Source: JAABVY01 sp964496505
GTDB taxonomy: Bacteria; Zixibacteria; MSB-5A5; JAABVY01
NCBI GenBank assembly: GCA_964496505.1
Contig: CAZBZV010000009.1
Location: 17,328-81,327 of the forward strand
Length of the DNA stretch: 64,000 nucleotides
Direction: 5' to 3'
A program made the position numbers and the translations under genes. How positions within the stretch are numbered: position 1 is the stretch's first letter; the number at the start of each line of letters is the position of its first letter. The notes beneath the pieces are model-generated. The model searched no databases. It was not told the DNA's origin and was given only the letters and a program-made list of their open reading frames with translations. Positions 36,503 to 45,040 of this stretch are shown in pieces.

Positions 36503-36988
36503 GGTTCCCTCTCTATGGTATGTGATTTAATATTTTTCTGCCTAATGTCTCGAATTTTATGACGTTTTAAATTGATTTATGTCAAAAAAACAAATGCGGA
36601 TTATAAAGTCAACAAGAAGGTTTTTGAGGGTTTCGGCATTATTTAAAATTGCTCTTTCAATCGGGTGCCCCAAGCTTCAGCTTGGGAGAAATATGATCTA
36701 ATAAGCAGCCCAATCTAAAGGGAGTATTGATAAACCCGCGATAATGCTGAAAAGTGCTTTTATACTGTCATTCTGAGGGAGCCCAGCGACCGAAGAATCT
36801 CTCATGAATCATAAAGATTCTTCGCTTCGCTCAGAATGACATTTGGTGGACACAGGCTTTTTTCAACAAGCCCTAAAGATTGTGTCACCCACATCGCAAA
36901 ATGACGACAATAAAATCCCGGAAAAGAGCCTGACATCAAGGCCTATATTGCGTATAATGGGGGAGGAACGAAAAGCAGCGAGGGTTAG
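36503..36988. repeat. Gap with family B half-element and family A repeat (copy 2)
   Basis: 36662-36720 begins GGGTGCCCCAAGCTTCAGCT and carries only one arm of family B. 36766-36841 is family A: GTCATTCTGAGGGAGC on the left and GCGAAG/CTCAGAATGAC on the right, the reverse orientation of the copy at 5217-5291. I see no gene here. Confidence 0.8.
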
Positions 36989-37195
36989 ATGGCGAGACAT
37001 AAGAAAAACAAAGGGGTATTTGTTTGCAAGGGAAATCGTGTGCATGTGGTCTATAACGATATCACAATGCATTTTGACTTCGATGAGTTCGAAAAATTCA
37101 CATTTATGATCGATGATGCCTATCATCGAATCAAGGGCGAGTTGAAAGACGATTCAGATTCGCTTGACGATTCCGGAGATGAGCCGGAGGAATAA
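36989..37195 (+). CDS. Small acidic protein of unknown function
   Basis: A 68-residue protein starting MARHKKNKGVFVCKGNRVHV and ending in a very acidic tail (DDSDSLDDSGDEPEE). No signal peptide or membrane segment. GAGGG lies upstream of the ATG and a terminator follows, so it looks like a real monocistronic gene. I do not recognise the family. Confidence 0.6.
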   Translation: MARHKKNKGVFVCKGNRVHVVYNDITMHFDFDEFEKFTFMIDDAYHRIKGELKDDSDSLDDSGDEPEE

Positions 37196-37267
37196 ATAAA
37201 CGTCTCTTCAAAAGCAATCCTGCATTCCAATTTATCATGTTTACTTAGATATTTTTTTCACAAGCTT

Positions 37268-37294
37268 GGCTGCTCTAAAAAAGTTAGAGCGGCC
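37268..37294 (+). terminator. Intrinsic terminator
   Basis: GGCTGCTCTAA pairs with TTAGAGCGGCC with one mismatch and is followed by TATTTTATTT. Ends the 36989 gene. Confidence 0.75.
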
Positions 37295-37439
37295 TATTTT
37301 ATTTATCCAAATGAATGGTAATATTTAGTTATTAGTTAGGAATTTTACTTCGTATTAATATTAATGGAAAGCATAAAGGAAGTGATCTTTCGAAACAGCA
37401 TAAATAATTGTTTATAAACGAATATTGCGCATTTTGCGC

Positions 37440-37467
37440 TTGACATGCTTGTGAATTATTTTACATT
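37440..37467 (+). promoter_or_regulatory. Candidate distal dsrA promoter
   Basis: TTGACA and TACATT with a 16-base spacer, about 230 bases before dsrA. A perfect -35 but moderate -10. Confidence 0.35.
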
Positions 37468-37591
37468 AATTGCTTTTAATACATATAAGGAACAGGAAAA
37501 TTCGGATGGGATCGTGATGTCGGGAAGACATTATTGAATGGAATTCGCATACGAACATGGACAGGCTTGAAAATAAATAATCATACGTTAG

Positions 37592-37633
37592 TTTGTTATA
37601 AATTTCACCAATTGCGAGATGGCAGAACAAAAG
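37592..37633 (+). promoter_or_regulatory. dsrAB operon -10 region and shared dsr leader element
   Basis: TTTG-T-TATAAA, then exactly 13 bases, then GAGATGGCAGAACAAAAG. The dsrMKJOP operon has TTTG-C-TATATA, 13 bases, then GAGATGGCAGAACAAAGG at 44271-44311. There is no good -35 at 17 bases here, so an activator may be needed. Confidence 0.55.
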
Positions 37634-37699
37634 TAAGGATATTTGAAGATTAATTTTATAAGAGGCTTTTGCCTCGCAGAGCAAAAGTAAGGAGTCATT

Positions 37700-38917
37700 A
37701 TGGCAGACCAATTACCAAATACCCCAATGCTTGATGAGCTTGAGAAGGGTAAATGGCCAAGTTTCGTTAGGGAGATTAAAACTGCTGCAGCCAGTAATGA
37801 TATGTCCAAGGACCTGCTTGGCATTCTGGAGAAATCTTACACCGAAAAGATCGGCCACTGGAAACATGGCGGTATTGTCGGTGTTCTCGGTTACGGCGGC
37901 GGAGTTATCGGCCGTTATTGCGATGTTCCCAAGGAGTTTCCGGGGGTTTCGCACTTCCACACCATGCGTATCAACATGCCCGCAGCCTGGTTTTATACCT
38001 CAGACGCACTGAGGACGATTGCCGATATCTGGGAGAAACACGGATCGGGCCTCACCAATATGCACGGTTCCACCGGCGATATTATTCTGCTGGGTACCAC
38101 GACCGACGAGCTGGAGCCGACATTCCAGGAGCTGGCCCGCGAAGGTTTTGACATCGGCGGTTCCGGATCCGACCTGAGAACTCCGAGTTGCTGCAATGGT
38201 ATGGCCAGATGTGAATGGGCCTGTTATGATACCATGAAGGCTTGCTACGACCTGACCATGCATTTCCAGGATGAGCTGCACCGCCCGGCATTCCCCTATA
38301 AATACAAATTCAAATTTGCCGGTTGTCCCAATGACTGCGTGGCTTCCATAGCACGTGCGGATATGTCCTTCATTGGAGTCTGGAGAGATGAAATCCAGAT
38401 CGACCAGGATAAGGTAAAGGAACATATCGATAACGGCGTAGATATCGTGAATGATGTTATCCTTCGCTGCCCCGGCCAGTGCATGCACTGGGATGGCAAG
38501 AAGCTCGAGATCGAAGACGAGTACTGCCGTCATTGTATGCACTGCATCAACGTTCTTAATAAGGGCCTGAAGCCCGGTAATGACCGTGGAGCTATGATTC
38601 TGCTCGGCGCCAAGGCTCCTATTGTTGAAGGCGCTCAGCTTTCCTCGGTTCTGGTTCCCTTCATAAAAATGGAAGAGCCTTATGACGAGATCAAGGATCT
38701 GGTCGAGAGAATCTGGGATATCTGGTGTGAGGAAGGCAAGGCTCGTGAACGTGTTGGTGAATTTATCCAGCGTGTGGGTCTGGGCAACTTCCTCGAAGCC
38801 ATCGAAGTCGAACCTCTCCCGGAAATGATCGCGCACCCCAGAGAGAATCCGTATGTATTCTATGAAGAATACTATGAAGAGGGTGATGATGACGAGGAAG
38901 AGGAAGAAGAAGAATAG
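37700..38917 (+). CDS. dsrA: Dissimilatory sulfite reductase alpha subunit
   Basis: Part of the DsrA2B2 siroheme enzyme that reduces sulfite in the cytoplasm. The siroheme-[4Fe4S] ligands fit C165-X5-C171 and C209-X3-C213 (FAGCPNDCVAS). A ferredoxin-like domain holds CPGQC and YCRHCMHC (about 257-282). Substrate-binding basic residues lie in the N-terminal half. Length (405) is near the family norm. The C-terminus is unusual: after HPRENPYVF, where many DsrA proteins have a mixed tail, it becomes almost purely Glu/Asp. Followed by dsrB after 42 bases. The dsrD gene in the same operon supports the reductive type. Confidence 0.98.
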   Translation: MADQLPNTPMLDELEKGKWPSFVREIKTAAASNDMSKDLLGILEKSYTEKIGHWKHGGIVGVLGYGGGVIGRYCDVPKEFPGVSHFHTMRINMPAAWFYTSDALRTIADIWEKHGSGLTNMHGSTGDIILLGTTTDELEPTFQELAREGFDIGGSGSDLRTPSCCNGMARCEWACYDTMKACYDLTMHFQDELHRPAFPYKYKFKFAGCPNDCVASIARADMSFIGVWRDEIQIDQDKVKEHIDNGVDIVNDVILRCPGQCMHWDGKKLEIEDEYCRHCMHCINVLNKGLKPGNDRGAMILLGAKAPIVEGAQLSSVLVPFIKMEEPYDEIKDLVERIWDIWCEEGKARERVGEFIQRVGLGNFLEAIEVEPLPEMIAHPRENPYVFYEEYYEEGDDDEEEEEEE

Positions 38918-38959
38918 TCACTGGGAAAAAGATAACCTTAATATAAAGAGGTAAAAAAT

Positions 38960-40042
38960 ATGGCAGAAGCACAGCAAGAAAGATTAACTGATATAGGTCC
39001 GCCACATTATCAGAAGTATCTTCCGCCGGTAATTAAGGATAATTACGGTAAATGGGATTACCATGAGATCCTGAAGCCGGGCGTGATGGTTCATGTGGCT
39101 GAGGGCGGCGACAAGATTTTTACGGTCCGAGCCGCTTCTCCGAGACTCGTAAGTATAGATAAAATTCGGAAATATGCAGACTTAGCGGATAAATACTGTG
39201 ACGGTTATCTGCGTTTTACCAGCCGTAACAACGTGGAATTTCTGCTGACCGACGAAAGCAAGATCGATCCGCTGGTTAAGGATCTCGAAGAGCTTGGTCA
39301 TCCGGTTGGCGGCCTTGGAAATGCGATATCCAATATCGTCCATACCCAGGGATGGGTGCACTGTCACTCCGCGGCTACTGACGCCTCGGGTATTGTCAAG
39401 TGCGTCATGGACGAGCTGTCTGAGTACTTCACAAGCATGAAACTTCCCGGCAAGCTCAGAATCGCTCTGGCCTGCTGTCTGAACATGTGCGGTGCGGTAC
39501 ACTGCTCCGATATCGCTATTCTGGGAATTCACCGTCGTCCGCCGAGAGTTTTTGACGATATCCTGCCCAAGCAGTGCGAGATACCCAGTGTGGTAGCGTC
39601 CTGCCCGACCGCGGCAATTCGTCCGGCTTCCAAGGACGGCAAGAAGACGGTTGAAGTTATCGAGGAGAACTGTATGTTCTGCGCTAACTGCTACACCGTT
39701 TGTCCTGCTATGCCTTTGAACGACCCGCTTAACGACGGCGTCTCGATCTGGGTCGGAGGCAAGGTGTCCAATGCTCGTCACGAGCCGATGTTCTCGAAAC
39801 TGGCAATTCCGTTTATACCCAACAATCCTCCCAGATGGCCGGAAGTTGTTGGTGCTGTCAAGAACCTGGTAGAGCTGTGGGCCAAGAATGCCAGAAAATA
39901 CGAGAGAATGGGTGAATGGATCGAACGTATTGGCTGGCCGAAGTTCTTCAAGATGGCTGGAATCGAGTTCCAGAAAGAACATATTGACGATTTCAAATTC
40001 GCTGGTCTGACATACAAACGTTCAACTCATATAACCTTTTAA
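38960..40042 (+). CDS. dsrB: Dissimilatory sulfite reductase beta subunit
   Basis: Partner of DsrA, 360 residues; its siroheme site is normally the catalytic one. Cys148, then CCLNMC at 172-177, match the DsrB cluster-ligand pattern. The ferredoxin domain has CMFCANCYTVC (238-248). The N-terminal siroheme-binding half includes RFTSRNNVEFLL and GGLGNAISNIVHTQGWVHC. The C-terminal tail (GLTYKRSTHITF) is the arm that wraps DsrC/DsrA in known structures. dsrD follows 13 bases downstream. Confidence 0.98.
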   Translation: MAEAQQERLTDIGPPHYQKYLPPVIKDNYGKWDYHEILKPGVMVHVAEGGDKIFTVRAASPRLVSIDKIRKYADLADKYCDGYLRFTSRNNVEFLLTDESKIDPLVKDLEELGHPVGGLGNAISNIVHTQGWVHCHSAATDASGIVKCVMDELSEYFTSMKLPGKLRIALACCLNMCGAVHCSDIAILGIHRRPPRVFDDILPKQCEIPSVVASCPTAAIRPASKDGKKTVEVIEENCMFCANCYTVCPAMPLNDPLNDGVSIWVGGKVSNARHEPMFSKLAIPFIPNNPPRWPEVVGAVKNLVELWAKNARKYERMGEWIERIGWPKFFKMAGIEFQKEHIDDFKFAGLTYKRSTHITF

Positions 40043-40055
40043 TAAAGGATCTATT

Positions 40056-40307
40056 GTGGCTGATAAGTTGACAGTTGATGAAGTAGCTGACCAGATGTAT
40101 AAGATGGTTGCCGATTCTCAGGGGCAGAAGAAGCTCAAACCCGGCGACCTCACCAAAGCCATGAAGGAAATCAATGGCGATAAGGTCGACAGGAAGCTCT
40201 GCAAGGATGCTATAAGGTCTCTTATCGAATCGGGCCGTTGCGTTTATACCTATTTCGGCGGAAGCTATATTGAGCTTCCTCACAAAGAAGGCGCATCCAA
40301 CGATTAG
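40056..40307 (+). CDS. dsrD: DsrD, sulfite reductase activator
   Basis: An 83-residue winged-helix protein (MADKLTVDEVADQMYKMV, CVYTYFGGSYIEL). DsrD is reported to enhance DsrAB activity and occurs mainly in organisms running the pathway in the reductive direction, so it is the best marker here for sulfite/sulfate reduction or disproportionation rather than sulfur oxidation. Third gene of the dsr operon; the GTG/ATG region is preceded by AAAGGATC. dsrN follows 15 bases downstream. Confidence 0.95.
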   Translation: MADKLTVDEVADQMYKMVADSQGQKKLKPGDLTKAMKEINGDKVDRKLCKDAIRSLIESGRCVYTYFGGSYIELPHKEGASND

Positions 40308-40322
40308 GACTGAAGTCGGCTT

Positions 40323-41774
40323 ATGTCGCTGATGGAATCGAAAACCTGCCCCCGTATAGTGATTGCGGGAACCTCCGGTGATTCGGGCAAGACCCTTGTG
40401 TCACTGGGACTTCTGGCGGGACTAAGGCAACGTGGTTATAAAGTTGCTGCATTTAAAAAAGGGCCGGATTATATCGATCCGGCCTGGCTTAATGCGGCCA
40501 GCGGCGGATTAGTTCGAAATCTCGATACTTTTTTGGTAGATGAGAGGAAGGTTCGTCAGACCTTCTCCAGATATGCCGTTGAATCCGGAATGAATATAAT
40601 CGAGGGCAACCGCGGCCTTTATGACGGGCTTGATGCTCAGGGTTCACACAGCACCGCGGAACTGGCAAAACTTCTGGAGGCGCCGATTATATTGGTTTGC
40701 AATGTTACCAAGAGCACGCGGACGGTGGCGGCGATTGTTTTGGGTATGAAAGAGATGGATCAGAATACGAACATTGCAGGTGTTATCCTGAATCAGGTCG
40801 GTGGCAAAAGACATAGGGAAATCGTGACAAGTTCAATTGAAAATGCAACTGAAATTCCTGTTCTCGGTGCAATTCCCAGGGTAAAAAATGAGAAATTGCT
40901 CCCATCCAGGCATCTGGGGTTGGTAACTCCATCAGAATATTCGGGATTTGATGAGTTGATTGAAAGATTAGGCAAACTTGTTTCTAATAATGTTGATATT
41001 CCGAGATTGATTGAGATCGGGGAATCAACAGGTCGATTGGATTATGAGGTTGAGGTATTTGAAGACCAGACCGAAATTGATGTAAAGCCAAAAATCGGGT
41101 ATTTTTCGGACATAGCATTTACTTTTTATTATCCGGAGAACCTGGAAGCTCTGCAGGCACGGGGAGCGGACCTGGTACCGATATCATCACTTGCGGATAA
41201 AGAACTCCCCAATATTGACGCATTGTATATAGGCGGTGGATTTCCGGAAATTCATGCCGAAAAACTTGCCGGTAACCGGGCTCTGATGGACGCGGTTAAG
41301 CATGCGGCTCTGGACAATCTTCCCGTTTATGCCGAATGCGGCGGATTGATCTATCTTAGCAGCAGTTTGACTCTGGGGGAGAATACATATCCAATGGCCG
41401 GATTATTTGATGTCGATCTTCAGATGAATGTTAAGCCTCATGGACATGGTTACAGCATTATGAAAGTCGATGCCGAGAATCCTTTCTATCCGATTGGAAT
41501 GCAGCTGCGGGGACATGAGTTTCATTATACTGCGCCGGTGCGTGTGGGCGGAAATGTCAACACCGTAATGTCCGTGGATAAGGGTTCCGGATTCGATAAC
41601 GGCCGTGACGGACTTGTGCTTAAATCGGTATGGGCCAGTTATCTTCACCTGCATGCCTCCGGAGAAGAGGCTTGGAGCAGGGCGTTGACTAGGCTGGCGG
41701 CTGAGTATAAAACTAAGAGGAGTGATTTAAAGGCGGGAGGAGGCACGGGCTCATCAGCCCGCAGAGCGGTTTAA
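40323..41774 (+). CDS. dsrN: DsrN, siroheme amidase (cobyrinate a,c-diamide synthase family)
   Basis: A 483-residue CbiA-family glutamine amidotransferase. The P-loop is IAGTSGDSGKTLVSLG near residue 12, followed by FKKGPDYIDP, EGNRGLYDG, and a class I triad-type GATase domain with nucleophile Cys in YAECGGLIYLS and GHEFHYT. In dsr operons this enzyme is thought to amidate siroheme to siroamide for DsrAB; in cobalamin pathways the same family amidates cobyrinate. The dsr position and the absence of other cobalamin genes support the first role. Confidence 0.9.
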   Translation: MSLMESKTCPRIVIAGTSGDSGKTLVSLGLLAGLRQRGYKVAAFKKGPDYIDPAWLNAASGGLVRNLDTFLVDERKVRQTFSRYAVESGMNIIEGNRGLYDGLDAQGSHSTAELAKLLEAPIILVCNVTKSTRTVAAIVLGMKEMDQNTNIAGVILNQVGGKRHREIVTSSIENATEIPVLGAIPRVKNEKLLPSRHLGLVTPSEYSGFDELIERLGKLVSNNVDIPRLIEIGESTGRLDYEVEVFEDQTEIDVKPKIGYFSDIAFTFYYPENLEALQARGADLVPISSLADKELPNIDALYIGGGFPEIHAEKLAGNRALMDAVKHAALDNLPVYAECGGLIYLSSSLTLGENTYPMAGLFDVDLQMNVKPHGHGYSIMKVDAENPFYPIGMQLRGHEFHYTAPVRVGGNVNTVMSVDKGSGFDNGRDGLVLKSVWASYLHLHASGEEAWSRALTRLAAEYKTKRSDLKAGGGTGSSARRAV

Positions 41775-41929
41775 AAATAGAAAAATTATAAATATTGTCC
41801 CCCGCTGAAGCGTATAAAAGTAAGGTCAAAATCGATAAGACAATTCACGTTGTGTCATGTGTTTAACGGTTTTGCTGATAAAGTGATTTCGAAGAATATA
41901 TTTGATTAATCAACTCAGGAAGTGCAGTT

Positions 41930-43627
41930 ATGGCTATCAAAGTTAAGAAGAAAAAGAAGAAAAAAGGATTGGGCCGGTTAGGTTCGAGGGCCGGATCCGG
42001 TCAGGAACAGTCAAATCGTCGGCCTTACAAAATTGAGAAGACTGCTCCTTGTATGGCAGCCTGTCCCAACAAAACCAACATTAGAAAAATTATCACGACC
42101 ATATCTCTGGCAGAGAAACACGAAAAGCCCTATGATGAGGCTTTTGCCGAAGCCTGGGATATTCTGGCCGAGAAGAATCCCTTCCCGTCAGTATGCGGAA
42201 GAGTCTGTCCGCATCCCTGCGAGGCGGAGTGTAACCGTAATGCCAAAGAGGGCGCAGTTGCGATAAACAGTATTGAGCGCTTCATCGGCGATTATGCCCT
42301 GGAGCACAATCTGCCGCTCCCGACTCTCGAGGCCGAGAAGAAGACCGATAAAATTGCCGTTATCGGCGGCGGTCCGGCCGGCTTTTCCTGTGCCTATCAA
42401 CTGGCTCGTCTCGGATATCCGGTTACGGTTTTCGAAGCTTTCCCCAAAGCCGGCGGCATGCTTCGTTATGGTATTCCCGATTATCGTCTGCCCCAGGATG
42501 TTCTGGATGCCGAGATCAAGAGGCTTACGGATATGGGTATCGAACTGAAGACCAATACGGTGATCGGTGAAGACATAGATTATCACGATCTTCAGAAGGA
42601 ATACAAGGCAATCTTTGTAGGTATCGGCGCTCACAAAGGCTATACTCTCGGAATCGAGGGTGAGGATGCCGACAATGTCTGGACCGGAACTGAATTTTTA
42701 AATAAAATCAACTGCGGCAAGAAGATCGAAGTCGGCGACAAGGTTTATGTCATCGGCGGCGGCGATACCGCTATCGATGCGGCACGTGTCTGCAGAAGGC
42801 TTGGCGCCGAGGTTACGATTCTCTATCGTCGTACCAGAACCGAAATGCCAGCCATCGAGGAAGAGATCGTGGGAGCTGAGGAAGAAGGAGTTAAGTTTGA
42901 ATTCCTGGCCGCTCCGATTTCAATCACCAAAGAAGGCGATAAGGCCGTCAAGATGAACTGCCAGAAGATGGAACTGGGCGAGCCGGATTCATCCGGCAGA
43001 CGCCGGCCGGTACCGATCGAGGGCGAGACCTTCGAGGTCGAGCTTTCCACCCTGATCCCGGCCATCAGCCAGGAGCCCGAGTTCGAGGGCTTCGAAGATC
43101 TGCGCGAAGGCCGCGACTGGGTCAAAACCGACGACAACTTTAAGACCAAGCAGGATAATGTCTTCTCCGGCGGTGATGTTCTGGAGCTGGGACTGGTAAC
43201 AATCGCCATCTACCAGGGCAGAATCGCAGCTTACAAGATTCACGAGGAGATCACGGGCGAGAAGATTGAGGGTGTCGATGAGAACGTCGATCATCCTGTA
43301 ATCAAAGAGGACAAGATTCTGCTTGACTATTATGAAGAGAAGATGCGCCATGAGGCGCAGAAACTGGAACCGTCCGAGAGGCTCAAATCACTCGAAAAAG
43401 AGGTTATGGAGACCTTTACCGAGCAGGATTGCATCGATGAGGCCAAGAGATGCTTCAGTTGCGGATCATGCTTCGAGTGCGGACAGTGCTGGAGTTATTG
43501 CCAGGACAGCGCGGTTGTGAAGCCTCTGAAACCGGGCGATACATATACATTTAAGCTCGAATTCTGTAAGGGCTGCGACAAGTGCGCGGAAAACTGCCCC
43601 TGCGGATATATTGAGATGCGTGAATAG
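41930..43627 (+). CDS. dsrL: DsrL, NAD(P)H:acceptor oxidoreductase (GltD family)
   Basis: A 565-residue iron-sulfur flavoprotein. It starts with a Lys-rich stretch (VKKKKKKKGLGRLG), then the N-terminal [4Fe4S] ligands (APCMAACPNKTN and VCGRVCPHPCEAECNR). An FAD motif (GGGPAGFSCAYQLARLGYP) and an NAD(P) motif (GGGDTAIDAARVCRRLG) follow. A C-terminal ferredoxin domain has CFSCGSCFECGQCWSYC and CKGCDKCAENCPCG. DsrL transfers electrons between NAD(P)H and DsrAB. In reductive organisms with DsrD it is expected to feed electrons to sulfite reduction (DsrL-2 type, inferred). It lies 155 bases after dsrN. Confidence 0.9.
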   Translation: MAIKVKKKKKKKGLGRLGSRAGSGQEQSNRRPYKIEKTAPCMAACPNKTNIRKIITTISLAEKHEKPYDEAFAEAWDILAEKNPFPSVCGRVCPHPCEAECNRNAKEGAVAINSIERFIGDYALEHNLPLPTLEAEKKTDKIAVIGGGPAGFSCAYQLARLGYPVTVFEAFPKAGGMLRYGIPDYRLPQDVLDAEIKRLTDMGIELKTNTVIGEDIDYHDLQKEYKAIFVGIGAHKGYTLGIEGEDADNVWTGTEFLNKINCGKKIEVGDKVYVIGGGDTAIDAARVCRRLGAEVTILYRRTRTEMPAIEEEIVGAEEEGVKFEFLAAPISITKEGDKAVKMNCQKMELGEPDSSGRRRPVPIEGETFEVELSTLIPAISQEPEFEGFEDLREGRDWVKTDDNFKTKQDNVFSGGDVLELGLVTIAIYQGRIAAYKIHEEITGEKIEGVDENVDHPVIKEDKILLDYYEEKMRHEAQKLEPSERLKSLEKEVMETFTEQDCIDEAKRCFSCGSCFECGQCWSYCQDSAVVKPLKPGDTYTFKLEFCKGCDKCAENCPCGYIEMRE

Positions 43628-43683
43628 TAAATAGTGAGATGCAGAAATAAAGTAACTTCAATTCCCAAGGGAGGATTTGAGAA

Positions 43684-44001
43684 ATGGCGATTTTTGAACA
43701 TGGCGATATCAAGATCGAAGTCGACGAAGACGGTTTCATGCAGGAACCGGATGAGTGGAACGAAGAAGTAGCCAAAGCATTGGCCACGACCGAAGAAGTC
43801 TTTGAAATGACTGACGAACACTGGAAACTCGTCAACTACCTGCGCGATTATTACAAACAGTTTGGTATTGCTCCCATGATTCGTAAGCTTTGCAAGGAAA
43901 CCGGATTCCCGCTCAAGAAAGTCTATGAGCTCTTTCCGTCCGGCCCCGCCAAGGGCGCTTGCAAGGTTGCCGGTCTGGCCAAGCCGACTGGCTGCGTATA
44001 A
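43684..44001 (+). CDS. dsrC: DsrC, sulfur-carrier protein
   Basis: A 105-residue protein that forms a trisulfide on two C-terminal cysteines during sulfite reduction; DsrMKJOP is thought to reduce this. Both are present: Cys93 in PAKGACKVAGL and the penultimate Cys104 in PTGCV, 11 apart as in functional DsrC. The recognition stretch RDYYKQFGIAPMIR is conserved. A strong GGGAGG ribosome site suggests high expression, and an intrinsic terminator follows. Last gene of the first dsr unit. Confidence 0.97.
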   Translation: MAIFEHGDIKIEVDEDGFMQEPDEWNEEVAKALATTEEVFEMTDEHWKLVNYLRDYYKQFGIAPMIRKLCKETGFPLKKVYELFPSGPAKGACKVAGLAKPTGCV

Positions 44002-44023
44002 ATCGATTTAAATAATTGATTAT

Positions 44024-44060
44024 AAAGCGGCTCGGAAATGTATTTTCCAAGCCGCTTTTT
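44024..44060 (+). terminator. Intrinsic terminator after dsrC
   Basis: AAAGCGGCTCGGAAA pairs with TTTTCCAAGCCGCTTT and ends in five Ts. It closes the dsrABDNLC unit. Confidence 0.92.
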
Positions 44061-44251
44061 GCTAGGCTGTTCTGCTGTGATCCTGATACAATAAATCCCG
44101 AATATTTATGGGGTTTTGGGCCGGAAATGACCGGAATTTTATAAGGATATATGCATTTACCAACCAAATTAGCCCGTCTGAAAGAGCGTATAATATTTGA
44201 GTAAAATTGTTACTTTTTTAACAAGCTTTGTGAATTTAGTAACTATTTTAC

Positions 44252-44311
44252 TTGATTTAAAAGGGGCTATTTGCTATATAGAAAATTTGATATGAGATGG
44301 CAGAACAAAGG
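44252..44311 (+). promoter_or_regulatory. dsrMKJOP operon promoter and shared dsr leader element
   Basis: TTGATT, 17 bases, TATATA, then 13 bases, then GAGATGGCAGAACAAAGG. The 16-base core is identical to the one upstream of dsrA, at the same distance from the -10 box. The rest of the 44061-44473 gap shows no gene. Confidence 0.65.
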
Positions 44312-44473
44312 TTTATCCTGTTTATTTAGCAAAAGTTACAATCATCTGAAACAGCATACGAGGAAAGGGAAAAATATATAATCTGATTTTGGATTCCATA
44401 TATTATCCGAATTTCTGAGTTTCTCGAAAAATCCTCGAACGGATGTTTTTGTAACTGCTGTAATTCTGAATTT

Positions 44474-45013
44474 ATGTTTATAGATATCCTCAAAGAAAAA
44501 AAGGCGCTGATCCTGAAAAACTGGCAAAGCAGGATTTTCGAATCCTATCATCCAGATGCCAGAAGGTTTCTGAAGGGCGAAAAAGACCGTTTTAACAATC
44601 CGGTAGGCGCCTGTATTAAACGCGAAACGGAAGCCATATTAAATGGCCTGATCGATAATATCGAGGCGGTGAAGCTGATCGAATCGATGGACAATTTCGT
44701 GCGGGTGCGTTCGGTGCAGGATTTCACTGCATCGCAGGCGGTCAATTTCATGTTTCTGCTGAAAAATGTGCTCAAGGAAGCATGTGTGGAGCAATTGCAG
44801 GAGTCCGAGACCATGAAGGAACTGATCGATTTCGAGATCAGGATAGACCGGCTGACGTTTCTGGCTTTCGATGTTTACATGAACTGCCGTGAGCAGATAA
44901 ACAGGATCAGACTGAAGGAAGTCAAGGATCGTTCTGCTGTATTGTTTGAGAAAGCTCAGCGGAAATCGAATAGAGTAGAAAATAATAATAATCCCAATAG
45001 CGGCGTTGGATAG
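44474..45013 (+). CDS. RsbRD N-terminal domain-like protein preceding dsrM
   Basis: A 179-residue soluble, largely helical protein. It opens FIDILKEKKALILKNWQSRIFESY, as in the RsbRD/globin-like sensory N-terminal domain, and has a helical middle and a basic C-terminus. Related small proteins sit directly before dsrM in several sulfate reducers. It may act in regulation or assembly of the DsrMKJOP complex, but no function is established. First gene of the second dsr unit, 27 bases before dsrM. Confidence 0.7.
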   Translation: MFIDILKEKKALILKNWQSRIFESYHPDARRFLKGEKDRFNNPVGACIKRETEAILNGLIDNIEAVKLIESMDNFVRVRSVQDFTASQAVNFMFLLKNVLKEACVEQLQESETMKELIDFEIRIDRLTFLAFDVYMNCREQINRIRLKEVKDRSAVLFEKAQRKSNRVENNNNPNSGVG

Positions 45014-45040
45014 ATATACGTTGAAGGGAGGTCTTCTTAG

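Larger units (their letters stand above)
37196..37699. other. Long dsrA upstream region
   Basis: About 500 AT-rich bases without a convincing gene. It contains the terminator at 37268-37294, a possible promoter at 37440-37467, the shared dsr promoter/leader element at 37592-37633, and two 18-base near-identical repeats (37622-37639 and 37676-37693). The second repeat supplies the dsrA Shine-Dalgarno. A small GAGGC-TTTT-GCCTC hairpin lies at 37662-37675. Confidence 0.7.

Noticed and set aside
38000..39982. Long minus-strand ORFs opposite dsrA and dsrB
   Set aside because: Shadows of highly conserved dsrAB coding sequence with no family resemblance of their own.
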